Shown here in pieces: positions 18,434-27,794 of a stretch of DNA of 64,000 nt. This stretch comes from Pseudisothecium myosuroides. Lineage: Eukaryota > Streptophyta > Bryopsida > Hypnales > Lembophyllaceae. The notes under the pieces were generated by a model. It saw nothing but the letters and a program-made list of their open reading frames with translations, made no database searches and was not told the DNA's origin. The DNA is taken from positions 20,314 through 84,313 of the forward strand of contig CATOGU010000029.1 of assembly GCA_951799445.1 (NCBI GenBank), in the 5' to 3' direction. The position numbers and the translations under genes are program-made. Within the stretch, counting starts at the first letter, position 1, and each line of letters starts with the position of its first letter.

Positions 18434-19004
18434 TCAATCCTCCGGATGAGCCAGGATTTCTTCCAGCCGCCGCCGTAACGTCTCAGGCAATTGCGGCAGC
18501 CACCCGGCGTCCGATCAACCCGACCCCGAGCAAATCGCGCAGATGCACCCGGTCTTTGTCGCGGAAGGCCGAGAGCTTCATCCGCACTAGCGCTTCCAAG
18601 GTGACGAGCCGGAAGTCTCCCGCATCCTCGCCTTCTTCGACGTTCGCATTCGGCTCGGGCTGCTCGGGCCGGGTGCGCTCCCCGGCGAAGACGACATGCA
18701 CCGCGTCACCGACGCGGCTCTCCGGCCCATCCAGAAAAACGTCCATCGCTCCGGCCTGTCCCAAAGAAGCAACCCGGCGATGCTGAAAACCGGCGGCTTC
18801 CAAAGCGGCGGTCGCGGCGGGCAGATCGGTGCGGCGCAGGAGCAGGTCCACGTCACGGGTGTTGCGCACGGCTGTCTCGTCCAAGCGGGAAACCCACGCG
18901 GCCACGGCGTTACCGCCGACCACCGCGTACGGAACGCCCGCTGCGTCCAACGCCGCCGCCGCGCGCAAGAGACGGCGACGAACAGCCTCAACCGCCCCAC
19001 TCAT
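18434..19004 (-). CDS. Nucleotidyltransferase-fold protein, one frameshift
   Basis: About 190 residues. Polymerase-beta-like nucleotidyltransferase of the kind found in AbiEii-type and related families. It has VPYAVVGGNAVAAW (the GG motif) and, at about residue 50, NTRDVDLLLRR (the DxD metal site). The later VTLEALVRMKLSAFRDKDRV is typical of this group. A one-base change at CCC 18503-18505 would carry the frame to a stop at 18434. It could be a toxin-type effector or a free-standing enzyme; no antitoxin gene is recognised beside it. It lies between the hemC remnant and the intact hemC. Confidence 0.75.
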
Positions 19005-19165
19005 GCGCGACCAGGAAACTGGTGGAAAAGCGGGCATGACAGGTCCATTCTGAAAATCATCGCCAAGACAGTATGTGGGTTGAAGATGGTCACTTCGTAC
19101 GAGAAGGCAAGCGGGAAGCGCGACCTCCAAAATCGGTGTCACTGGGTCGGCACCGAAATCTGGGG

Positions 19166-20239
19166 TCAGAGCAGTTGTGGCGCAACCTTCGCGGCCAAGC
19201 CCTCCGGGTCATCCATCGACCAGACTGTCTCGCCGAACACCGGCATCGCTGCGCCATCCACGTCGAACAACACCGCTTGGAGCCGCATCTGCCCGCGCTC
19301 GGGATAGAAAACCGTGTTCACGCCCAACGGCATCTGGCAGCCGCCGCCCAGCAAACTAAGCAACCGGCGCTCGGCGGTCACGGCGGCCCACGTTTGCGCG
19401 TGGTTGATCGTCGCCAAAACGCGTAACGTTACCGCATCATCCGCGCGGCATTGCAAACCGATGGCCCCCTGGCCGACGGCTGGCATCATGTGCGCCGGGC
19501 CGAGAATCTCCACCGCGAACCGACCGACCTCGGTTTCCAAAACTCCGGCTGCAAGCGCATCCGCAAACCCGAGCCGTTCCAGCCCGGCGCGGGCCAGCAC
19601 TAATCCGGCCCAGTCCGGGTGCTCGTGCAGCTTGCGCAACCGCGTGCCGACATTCCCGCGAATCTCGCATACCCGCAGGTCGGGCCGCCGCCATTGGAGT
19701 TGCCGCTGCCGCCGCAGGCTGCTTGTCGCCAGGGTCGCGCCGTGCGGCAGGGCGTCGAAACTGGCGAACGGCTCCTTGAAAATCAGCACGTCTTCCGTGT
19801 TCGCACGGGGCAATACGGCCGCGAGTTTCAACCCATCTGGCATGACCGTCGGCAAATCCTTCAAGCTATGCACGGCCACCTGGATCGTCCCGGCCAGCAA
19901 CTCGGTTTCCAACTCCTTCGTGAACAACCCCGGATCGACCTTGCCAACCATCGGCGGCGACGTGACCGCCGCGCTGCCGTCCACGGTGGCCGACGCCACG
20001 TACCCGTGGCCGCCGGGGGCAAGGTGTGTCAGGCTGAGGTCCTGGCGTTTGTCGCCGGTCGTCCGGATCTCGCTGACCTCGAACCGGCCCCCCGGCCACG
20101 CCGCCAGCAACGCCTCCTGCACCAGCTTTGTCTGCGCCAGCGCCAACGCACTGCCACGGGTGCCTAAAATAAGGTAGGGATGGCTCTCCGAGCCGGTCCC
20201 TTGCTTTTCTGGTTCCGGTGATGCGTTCATCGAAGCCAT
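19166..20239 (-). CDS. hemC: Porphobilinogen deaminase (hydroxymethylbilane synthase)
   Basis: 357 residues. Polymerises four porphobilinogens into hydroxymethylbilane. Motifs: LGTRGSALALAQTKLVQEAL, VAVHSLKDLPTV, TSSLRRQRQL, EIRGNVGTRLRKL, and the cofactor-Cys region LLGGGCQMPLG. Residues about 80-105 carry a short insertion (HGYVASATVDGSAAVT). The usual first residues are missing; the core begins right at the edge of a REPIN. The only in-frame ATG codons (20239, 20230) lie in the REPIN centre, so about 25 N-terminal residues are REPIN-derived. The hemA stop is predicted 1 base upstream. Confidence 0.9.
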   Translation of the reverse strand: MASMNASPEPEKQGTGSESHPYLILGTRGSALALAQTKLVQEALLAAWPGGRFEVSEIRTTGDKRQDLSLTHLAPGGHGYVASATVDGSAAVTSPPMVGKVDPGLFTKELETELLAGTIQVAVHSLKDLPTVMPDGLKLAAVLPRANTEDVLIFKEPFASFDALPHGATLATSSLRRQRQLQWRRPDLRVCEIRGNVGTRLRKLHEHPDWAGLVLARAGLERLGFADALAAGVLETEVGRFAVEILGPAHMMPAVGQGAIGLQCRADDAVTLRVLATINHAQTWAAVTAERRLLSLLGGGCQMPLGVNTVFYPERGQMRLQAVLFDVDGAAMPVFGETVWSMDDPEGLAAKVAPQLL

Positions 20240-20271
20240 TCTAGGGACCGGCTCGGAGAGCCATCCCTACC
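20173..20271. repeat. REPIN, family A, at the hemA-hemC junction
   Basis: Complete doublet with both GTAG-headed arms (20173-20201 and 20243-20271). The right arm supplies the predicted hemA stop (TAG at 20241-20243, minus strand), and the centre supplies the hemC start codon. Confidence 0.85.
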
Positions 20272-21323
20272 TGGGGAGGGACCTGCACCCGGCTCTCGAT
20301 GCTCCGGGCAAACTCCTCGGACGTGCCCCCGGATAATCTGCTCGCAGGCGGCCATCTCCTGGCGGCGCGACTCCATCGCCAGCCGGGCGATTTCCTGGAG
20401 TGAATCGATGTCGTAGAGATACACGCCTTCCACGTCGTTGGCCGAGGGTTCCACGTCGCGCGGCACGGCGATGTCGATGACGAATAAGGGCCGGTCGCTG
20501 CGTCCGGCCATCAGCGCGGCGAGCCGGTCCTTCGTCACCACGAATCCCGGCGCGGAAGTGGACGTAATGAGAATATCCACGTCCGCTGCCTCGCGGCTCC
20601 ACGCGTCGAATGCCGGCACGGCCAGTCCGCCGAGCGCCGCCGCCAGCGCGACCGCCCCGCTCGGGCGAACGGTTGGCCACGCGCAGGTTGCCGTGGCGCA
20701 CCCCGCGCGAAACGAGGCTTCTGGCCGTGCGTTCGCCGGTCTCCCCCGCGCCGAGGATGAGCGCCTTGCAACGCGACAGGTCGCCGAAAAGCCGTTCCGC
20801 CAGATCGACCGCCGCCGAGGCGACCGACAACCGTGCCGCGCCCGATGTTCGTGCGCGAACGCACCTGCTTGGCCACCCGGAACGCCCGCTGGAACAGCGG
20901 GTTGAGCAGACGCGAGGTGGTCCCGGCCCCGGTGGCCACGAGGTAGGCCCGTTTCAACCTGACCGAGGATTTCGGTCTCGCCGATGACCATCGACTCCAG
21001 CCCGCACGCCACCGCGGAAGAGGTGTTCGACGCTGCGCGGGGCATCGTGGTGGAAAAACTGGTCCGTCCCCGGATGGCTGCGGCCCTCGGTCTCGCAGTA
21101 TCGCCAGAAGAGACCCTCCGCGCGCCGGGCCGGTTCCGCGCCGCCCGCCACCACCGCGTAATGCTCCACGCGGTTGCAAGTGGAAAGGATCACGGCTTCG
21201 GACACCCCGTCCAGCCGGCCAGACGCCGGGTGGCCTCAGGTAACTCCTTGTCCGCGAAGGGCATAACGTTCCCTCACGTCCACCTCGCGGTCTGGTGGCT
21301 CAAGCCGAAGCAACGATATTCAT
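20241..21323 (-). CDS. hemA: Glutamyl-tRNA reductase, heavily frameshifted
   Basis: Reduces glutamyl-tRNA to glutamate-1-semialdehyde, the first step of C5-pathway heme synthesis. Pieces in all three minus frames line up in the family order: an ATG at 21323 with the start of an N-terminal domain, VILSTCNRVEHYA (catalytic Cys), GLESMVIGETEILGQV, FQRAFRVAKQVRSRTNIG, ALILGAGETGERTARSL (NADPH site), DILITSTSAPGFVVT, PLFVIDIAVPRDVEPS, and GVYLYDIDSL. At least six indels are needed. The last stretch (EEFARSIESRVQVPP) runs into the REPIN and stops there. The protein therefore lacks most of the C-terminal dimerisation region of classical HemA. Confidence 0.85.
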
Positions 21324-21345
21324 GCAACGTGGGGAGACTAAATTC

Positions 21346-22172
21346 TCACGAACGACAGGCCGCCGAGGTCAGCAAGGCGACCGTGAACGCCGCCACCGAT
21401 AGCGACGCCACCCGCCGGGGCGCGAGCCGCCACCGGCCCCAGCGCGCCTGCACCAGAAAGGCGTACAGCACCCAGATCACGATGGCCCAGATCAGGTGCG
21501 GCCGGGTGTTGGGCGTGCCCATGTTGAACCCGGCGGCGAGACCGAGGGTGAGCAAGGCGAGGCCCATCGCCAGCAGGCGGGGCGTTGAGCTGGCTGAGGT
21601 CGGAAATGGCGGCAATTGAAAGAAGAGAACCTTCAAGCGGTGACTCTTGAGCTGGCGTTCCTGCCACAGGTACATCCCCCCGGCCAGCCCCGCAGGGCGA
21701 ACGCGCCGAACGACAGGACCGAAAACGCGGCGTGAAACTCAGCCACGGATTGACGCCGGGGTGACGGGCGCGCCTCGCTGCCGGGGCTCCAATCGTCCAG
21801 GGCGAGGAGGGCGAAGGTTTGCAGCCCGAACGCCAGCGGCGGGTGAACAACCCCAGCGGCGAGAGCCGGTAGGTGTTGCCGATGGCAAGATAGAACAGCA
21901 CCATCGCCCAACTCAAGAAGGCGACGACCTCGAAGTGGTTGGTCAGCGGACACCGGCCCACCGCCGCGCCGCGCTGCCAGAGGAAGACGGTTTGCAGGAC
22001 GAAGCCGAGCGCGACGACCCCCAGGTTCCCACCACGTCGAATAACGCCGCCGGTCGCCGAGCGTCCCGGCGGTGTAGGCGAAGCTCAGCAGGAAGCAGAC
22101 GGTCGAGGCCGTCAGCCACTGGCGGTCTTTCAGGAGCGCCGCGCCGATGAGCAAGGAGGGGTGAAGTTCCAT
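21346..22172 (-). CDS. HemX/CcsA-like cytochrome c assembly membrane protein, frameshifted
   Basis: Begins MELHPSLLIGAALL at 22172 and ends AFTVALLTSAACRS at 21346. Several frames must be joined, with breaks near 22030, 21850 and 21690. The pieces hold about eight membrane helices, the polar segment CPLTNHFEVVAFLSWAMV (the tryptophan-containing region of CcsA), and PRLLAMGLALLTLGLAAGFN. Its place directly upstream of hemA matches hemX in the classical hemAX gene order. Possible roles are HemA stabilisation or heme handling for cytochrome c; the sequence does not decide. Confidence 0.75.
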
Positions 22173-22254
22173 CGCAGAGGCGGCCAATCTACGGCAGAAG
22201 TCGTCCCGGCCAAACAAAAAGTAAGGCCCGCCGGGAGAGGCAGCGGCAAAGAGT

Positions 22255-22362
22255 GTCCGCAGATTTCGCAGATTTCGCAGATTTCCGCAGATTGAGAAAG
22301 TCAGGGGCTACTGACTTTTTGTTCCTTTCTTCAATCTGCGGAAATCTGCGAAATCTGCGGAC
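22255..22362. repeat. Inverted repeat, family E (TCTGCGGAAATC units)
   Basis: GTCCGCAGATTTCGCAGA on the left and TCTGCGAAATCTGCGGAC on the right, with AT-rich spacers around a central CAGGGGCTACTGAC. It lies between the divergent hemX-like and apt genes. Confidence 0.8.
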
Positions 22363-22416
22363 AAATCCGATCTTCTTCCTTTTTACTTTGCTAGACCCGC
22401 TAACCTTGCCGACGCG

Positions 22417-22969
22417 ATGGAAACCTCTCCCCTGACCCCCTTTGACCTGACGCCGCTGGACCGGGCGGTGCGCGACGTGCCGGATTTCCCCAAACCGGGC
22501 ATCCTGTTCAAGGACATTCATGCCGCTGCTGGCCGACCCGGCGTGCTTCAAGCTGGCCATCGACAGCTTCGCCGCCATCTGCCGCGACCTACGGGCGGAC
22601 CGCCCACCAAGATCGTCGCATCGACGCGCGCGGCTTTCTCTTCGGCGCGGCGGTAGCCTACGCGATGGCCTGGGCGTCATCCCGGTGCGCAAGAAAGGCA
22701 AGCTGCCGGGTCCGACGGAATTCCACGCCTACACGCTAGAATACGGCGAGGCGGTCCGTGGAGATGCAGGCCGACGCGCTGCGCCGGGAGACCGGGTCGT
22801 GCTGATCGACGATCTGCTGGCCACCGGCGGCACGGCGGCCGCAGCGTTGCGGCTGATCGAAAAGCTCGGCGGCGAACCGCTGGCCGTGCTGTTCCTGATC
22901 GAGCTGGAATTCCTCGGGGGCCGCGCCAAGCTGGAGCCGACCCCGGTGACCGCGCTGCTCAAATATTGA
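22417..22969 (+). CDS. apt: Adenine phosphoribosyltransferase, frameshifted
   Basis: Salvages adenine with PRPP to AMP. Start at 22417; the core runs RAVRDVPDFPKPGILFKDI, then LLADPACFKLAIDSFAAICR, the flexible-loop region PVRKKGKLPGPTEFHAYTLE, and the PRPP-binding motif RVVLIDDLLATGGTAAA. It ends TALLKY at 22969. Breaks occur near 22518, 22600-22630, 22665 and 22760, several at short C/G runs. The total length fits the family (about 175-180 residues). The breaks probably reflect poor sequence here. Confidence 0.88.
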
Positions 22970-23006
22970 GGCAGCGTGCAGGGGCGAACTGACGACCCCC
23001 CGCGCT

Positions 23007-23575
23007 TCAGGCGGCCCGCCGACCGGCGCAGGACCGAAGCAGCCAACCCGGCGGCACCCAGCGCAAGGGTCCCGCGTAGGTGGTCGGCTCGGGGCACGAC
23101 GAAGAGGGGCACGGTGACGCGTCCCGCCTGGGAATTCTTGCCCAGGGAGATGGTGTCGGTCGAGGAGTAATATCCCAGCGTGGTGGCGAGCGTGCCTGGG
23201 AAGGTCAGCGTTACGCTGTACGCCGTGTCCGCCGTAATGGTCGTTCCGCCGTAGGTGTCCGTCACGTTCAGATCGAGGCCGAATCCGGGGGCGCGGTGAA
23301 GGGAGCGGTCACACCGTGAACGCCTGCGAGATGGTGAAGCTGGCCGGTGCTCGCGCTGACGCTGCCGAGGTCATAGAGCGTGAAGAAATCCCGGACGTAA
23401 GCGACTCGGTGTTCCCGTTGGTCGAAAAATTGATGCTGTAAATGAAGGTGAACTGGTGCCGTTCGTCGTTTCCGCCAGGAAAGTCGGCACCAGACCGGCT
23501 GACGCCGGAACACGTCAAGCCGAACAAAACCACGCCCGCCGCCAACGTTTGCAAACCAAGTGCCAAATTCTTCAT
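23007..23575 (-). CDS. PEP-CTERM secreted protein, frameshifted
   Basis: The signal peptide MKNLALGLQTLAAGVVLFGL starts at 23575 (the TTG two codons earlier is less likely). The body is beta-rich (VTDTYGGTTITADTAYSVTL, TTLGYYSSTDTISLG). The end reads VPEPTTYAGTLALGAAGLAA with a terminal Arg cluster when one-base shifts near 23090 and 23025 are allowed. VPEP, a hydrophobic helix and a basic tail form the exosortase sorting signal, so the protein is exported and processed. At least two more shifts lie near 23290-23400. No known domain is recognised in the body. Confidence 0.7.
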
Positions 23576-23721
23576 GATCAATTGCGCCCTGCTAATTTAT
23601 TGCCGGCTTACCTGCGTAAATTCGTTGTTAACAGGCCGGAGGTAGGGATCGGGCACGACAAGTCAACGGAAAAAATAGGGAAATGTGTTGGGCAGGTAGC
23701 GCAGGCTGGCCGGTCGTTCCA

Positions 23722-23758
23722 GGTAGGGATGGCTCTCCGAGCCGGTCCCTTGATTTCT
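23722..23758 (+). repeat. REP arm, family A, at the edge of the gap
   Basis: The left GTAG-headed arm is complete (23722-23751), followed by seven bases and then the N run. The inverse arm is presumably inside the gap. Confidence 0.8.
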
Positions 23759-23958
23759 NNNNNNNNNNNNNNNNNNNNNNNNNNNNNNNNNNNNNNNNNN
23801 NNNNNNNNNNNNNNNNNNNNNNNNNNNNNNNNNNNNNNNNNNNNNNNNNNNNNNNNNNNNNNNNNNNNNNNNNNNNNNNNNNNNNNNNNNNNNNNNNNNN
23901 NNNNNNNNNNNNNNNNNNNNNNNNNNNNNNNNNNNNNNNNNNNNNNNNNNNNNNNNNN
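23759..23958. other. Assembly gap (200 N)
   Basis: Exactly 200 undetermined bases. A REP arm borders it on the left, and the kinase gene runs into it from the right. Confidence 0.99.
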
Positions 23959-26343
23959 GTTTTCCAGGGCATAAATCGCCGCGAGCCACCGACGCTCGGC
24001 GGCCTGCCGGGGGTCGCGGGTGGCGTCGGTGTAATAGGCGGACACCGCCAGAAGCGCCGCCGGAGCGAAATCGGTCCAGGGCACGCCAATCGTGCCGTAG
24101 GGCGTGCCCGCCTGGAACATGTCGGGGGCCGCGTGCGCGATGCCGCGCGGATAGGTGGTGCCACGCCGGCTGGTGACAGGCTGCGGATAGCCGCCCGGCG
24201 CGTTGAGGTCGTTGATGAGCGTCTTCTTGAAGGCCACCAGATGCCGCGCCCGCCCGAGCGTCAGTTCGCGGGCGCGCAGGTAATCGGGGTCGGTCAACTG
24301 GAGGTGTTCGAGGACGGCCTGGGACTCGTCGAAGCGGCCCAAGGCGACCATCTGCTCGTAGCTTTCGCGCGCGGTCTGCCAGCGGACGGTTTCCGCGTCA
24401 TGTTCCCTGGTGTTGCCCGTGGTGGGCGGCACGAGCGGAGTTGTGGCCACCGGCGTGGACACGGCGGGAATAACGGTGGGCGAGGGGGTAGCGGCTGCCG
24501 CCGGCACCGTGGAAACGCCGACCGGTGCGGCACCGTGGCCGAGAGCGGTCTCGGCGGCGAAAAATGCCTCGATCATCTTGCCCGACGTCTGGAGCTGCCC
24601 GCGCGCCTTCATGAAGTCCGCGCGCAGGACCGCCCGGTCGCCATCGCCCGCCTGGAGACGGTCGCGCAGCGGCGCGTAGAGCGCATGGTCATGCACCGCT
24701 TTGCGCGCGATGGGGCCGTAGTCGCTGATCCAATGGTATTCCTTGGGTGGTTTGCCTTCCAGGAAGGCTTTGAAGAGGGCGTCGGCGTCGTCGAAATCCC
24801 CTTGTTCCCAGTCCTTCAAACCGAACAGCAGCAGCGCCATCGCTTCAAACGTGTTTTTGTCCCAACTCTTGATCACGCTAGCGGGGATGGTTTCCTTGGC
24901 GGCCAGAAAACGGCCGGTTTCCACGAAGAAGTCTGCCAGGGCCTGCTGCTTGCTGTCGGTGGAATACAGGCCCGCTTTTTGCAGGAAGTCGAACACGTTG
25001 CGCGCGTCCGACGGCTGGTGGTTGAGCAACGCGGTCATGCCCTGGTGTACGCGCACCCAGTTGGTCAGCGGTTGGGTCAGCCCTTTCTGCTCGGAAACGA
25101 GCCGGAGGCTCTCCTGCGCGTCGGTGTATTTTTCCTCGACGATCTGGTGACGCGCGGCCTCGTAGGCGGCGGCGGGGGTGACCTTGGTGTCCGCCGTGGC
25201 GGCCTGCGCGCTGGCGTTCGGGGTGGGGCTGCCGCCGTTGGCCGGAGCGGGGCTACTGCCGAAGAGCCGGTCGCGGAAAGCGTAGGCGGAGCCGACGGCG
25301 GCGATGATCAGGGTCAGCAGCAGGAGGGTCAGGATGCCCGCGACGTGGTTCTGGCTGGGGCTTTCGACGACCACGCGCTGGCGGCTGGTGTGGGTCTTGC
25401 CGGCGTTGGCGTTGAGCTGGTCGATGGCGTAGCGAAAATGGTCCGTCAGTTCGCCGTAGGAATTGTAGCGTTGGTTCGGGTCCTTGTGGAGCATCCGGTT
25501 GATGACGTAGGCCGTCTCGCCGGACACGTCGGGCGCGAACGCCTGGAGGCTGACCGCCCGGCTTTTCAGATGCTTGAGGGCCACGAGCGAGGCGGTTTCC
25601 GCCTCGAAGGGGGGCCGCCCGGCCACCGCGTGGAACAGGGTGCCGCCCAGGCTGTAAATGTCGCTGCGGAAGTCTTCCGGCTCGTTGTTGAGCTTTTCGG
25701 GCGCGATGTAATAGGGCGTGCCCCAGATTTCGCCGCGCGCGTCGGCCTCGTGCTCGGCGAGGAGGGCGAGGCCGAAATCGGTGATCTTGGCGGTGTGCGC
25801 GTCGGCAAAGAGGATGTTGCCGGGTTTCACGTCGCGGTGGATGAGACCCTTTTCGTGGGCGGCCTGCAACCCGCTGGCGACCTGGAGGCCGACCTGGAGC
25901 ACCTGCAACTCCGCGATGCGCCCCTGGAGCTGCATCAGGTCGTCGAGGCTGCCCTTGTCGACCAGTTCCATGGCGATGTAATACTGCCCGGAATCGCTGC
26001 CGAAGGAGAACACCTTGACCACGAAGGGGTGATTGATGGAAGCGGTGATGCGCGCTTCGTCCTCCAGCTTGGCGATGTAGGATTCGTCGGCGCTGAGTTC
26101 CTTGCGCAGGAGCTTGAGCGCGACCATGCGGTTGAGGTTGCGATCCAGCGCCTTGTAGACCGCCCCCATGCCGCCGGTGCCGAGGTGCTCGATGACGGAG
26201 AAATGGTTGTATTTGCGGCTGGCGCGCATGGCGGCACCGCAATTCGGGCAGTCGAACTTGGAAAGCGGTTCCTGCTCGGAAATATCGACGGGCGTCCCGC
26301 AATTCGGGCAGGCCTGCACGCAACTTTCGCCGGGAGGTGGCAT
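23959..26343 (-). CDS. Ser/Thr protein kinase with zinc ribbon and membrane segment, 3' end in gap
   Basis: Start at 26343 (MPPPGESCVQACPNCG). A zinc-ribbon-like pair, CPNCG...CPNCG, occupies about residues 12-36. The Hanks-type kinase domain spans about 45-305: GTGGMGAVYKAL, MVALKLL (ATP Lys), GLIHRDVKPGNILF, ITDFGLALL and GTPYYIAPEKL. One membrane helix (ILTLLLLTLIIAAVG) lies at about 338-355, followed by a Pro/Ala linker and a helical, TPR-like extracytoplasmic part. The coding sequence is clean up to the gap. It is probably a receptor-like signalling kinase; the ligand is unknown. Confidence 0.92.
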
Positions 26344-26367
26344 CAAAGACCGCCTTACGGCGTTAAG

Positions 26368-26536
26368 TGCCAAGATTCAAGAAACAAAACCGGCTTCGCC
26401 GGGAAGCGCCAAGATTCAAAACTCAAGATTCAAGGAAGGTTCAAGACTCAAGATTCAAGAAAAAGCGGACCCTCCCTCTGCCTTGAATCGTAAAAACTTG
26501 AGACTTCCTTGAATCTTGAATCTTGATTCTTGAATC
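26368..26536. repeat. Inverted repeat, family F (AAGATTCAAG units)
   Basis: Several AAGATTCAAG-like units on the left and inverse CTTGAATCTTG units on the right, between the divergent kinase and membrane-protein genes. A second copy lies at 45397-45552. Confidence 0.75.
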
Positions 26537-26557
26537 GTTGGTGCGTCCCTCTTGGCC

Positions 26558-27415
26558 ATGCGCTCATCCACTCCTGATCTTCCCATTCTCGGGGTTCCAC
26601 TCCAATGGTGGATCACTCTGCTGGTCGCCGTGATTTGCCTGTACGCCGTGTTCCGATGGAGGCGTTTCGGCGAGGACGCCTACACTTGGAACCACGAGTA
26701 TTTCAAACTCGCGCTGACTTTCGGAATGGCGGTTTGCGCGTTGGTGCTGCTCTCGATACGTTTGTTCCAGGAACCGTGGGAACACGCCGCGCTTTGGGCC
26801 GCTGTTTTTGTTGCCACTGGGTTGACCTTGCGCTTTTCACGCCACCAGGATTGGGTGAACACCGCCATCCTTTCCGCAGCAGTCCTCGTCGTTGGGCTGG
26901 GCTCACTGGCCCTAGCGGGTACGATCCGTCATGCCCTGTTTCGTCCTGTCAAATGGGGTACGAACGACCCGCTGGCGGGGATTCCACGCTCCACGTTCTC
27001 GCCGGTCTTTCCAGAAGGTTGGCAGGAACAACCGGGCGGGTCGCCCCACACCTACAAACGAGGCGACGCCGGTTCGGGCGTGTTCCAGGTTTCCCTCCTG
27101 CCGCCGCCTGACGAACCCAACCCGACCGGCGCAGACGCCGAGAGGGATCTATCCGACGTCCTCGACTCTGTGGCCAAGGATATGAATTTAGGCCAACGCG
27201 CTTCGATTGCGCACGAAGATGCCGCCGCTGGTCCGATGGCTTTCGCCGACTACCAAACCAATACCCACGGCCCCGTGCGTTTCTGGATGATCCTCTCGGA
27301 AACGAGGATTTTCGCCAGTTATACCGACGGGAAATCTCCCGTGGCGGAGCGCGAGATCGGCGAGGTCCACGCTGTTCTCAAATCGGCGCGCTACAAGCAC
27401 TCCAACTCACCCTAA
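26558..27415 (+). CDS. Membrane protein of unknown function
   Basis: 285 residues, start at ATG 26558. Four hydrophobic helices in the first 130 residues (WWITLLVAVICLYAVF, LALTFGMAVCALVLLSI, AALWAAVFVATGLTL, AAVLVVGLGSLALAG) precede a soluble domain of about 150 residues beginning PRSTFSPVFPEGWQEQ. The soluble part has no catalytic motif I recognise. It is intact and stands alone on this strand. Confidence 0.75.
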   Translation: MRSSTPDLPILGVPLQWWITLLVAVICLYAVFRWRRFGEDAYTWNHEYFKLALTFGMAVCALVLLSIRLFQEPWEHAALWAAVFVATGLTLRFSRHQDWVNTAILSAAVLVVGLGSLALAGTIRHALFRPVKWGTNDPLAGIPRSTFSPVFPEGWQEQPGGSPHTYKRGDAGSGVFQVSLLPPPDEPNPTGADAERDLSDVLDSVAKDMNLGQRASIAHEDAAAGPMAFADYQTNTHGPVRFWMILSETRIFASYTDGKSPVAEREIGEVHAVLKSARYKHSNSP

Positions 27416-27498
27416 ATTCGGGTGCTTGGTTAATTCGGAGAAGGCAGATGGGCCTCAGCCGTGTTAGACACGCGCCAGCAAGGAGGGCGTCTTTTTCC

Positions 27499-27525
27499 TT
27501 CGTTCCCAAGCTCTGCTTGAGAACG
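27499..27525. repeat. Short palindrome, family G (CGTTCCCAAGCTC)
   Basis: CGTTCCCAAGCTCTGCTTGA with GAACG behind it forms a hairpin with stem TTCCCAAGC/GCTTGAGAA. It is related to the larger element at 41152-41279. It lies in the 27416-27794 gene-free stretch. Confidence 0.55.
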
Positions 27526-27577
27526 CACTTTGAGGCATCGTCCGGTTGGGTAAATCGCACGGCGTTCCTTTCTCATC

Positions 27578-27700
27578 CTGTCATCCTGAGCGGAGTGTAA
27601 CGGAGCCGTAGGACCTTCCGACCGCCGGTAGGCAAGCGACGGTGTCTGCCGACGACCGGAAGGTCCTACGGCTCCGTTACACTCCGCTCAGGATGACAGA
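27578..27700. repeat. Inverted-pair repeat, family B
   Basis: CTGTCATCCTGAGCGGAGTG on the left and CACTCCGCTCAGGATGACAG on the right; the arms extend over GTAACGGAGCCGTAGGACCTTCC and its inverse, almost 50 bases. This is the most symmetric copy of the family here, between convergent genes. The rest of 27416-27794 holds no gene. Confidence 0.88.
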
Positions 27701-27794
27701 AAAGTGAGAAACGCCGCGCAGTTTACCCAGCGAACAGTGTCTTGGCACTCGAACCACCCGCCGTGGCAAGAGCACTCCACCGCGCCTCGAATAC

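Noticed and set aside
23683..26493. 936-codon plus-strand frame across the gap
   Set aside because: Antisense to the Ser/Thr kinase and open partly because N counts as sense.
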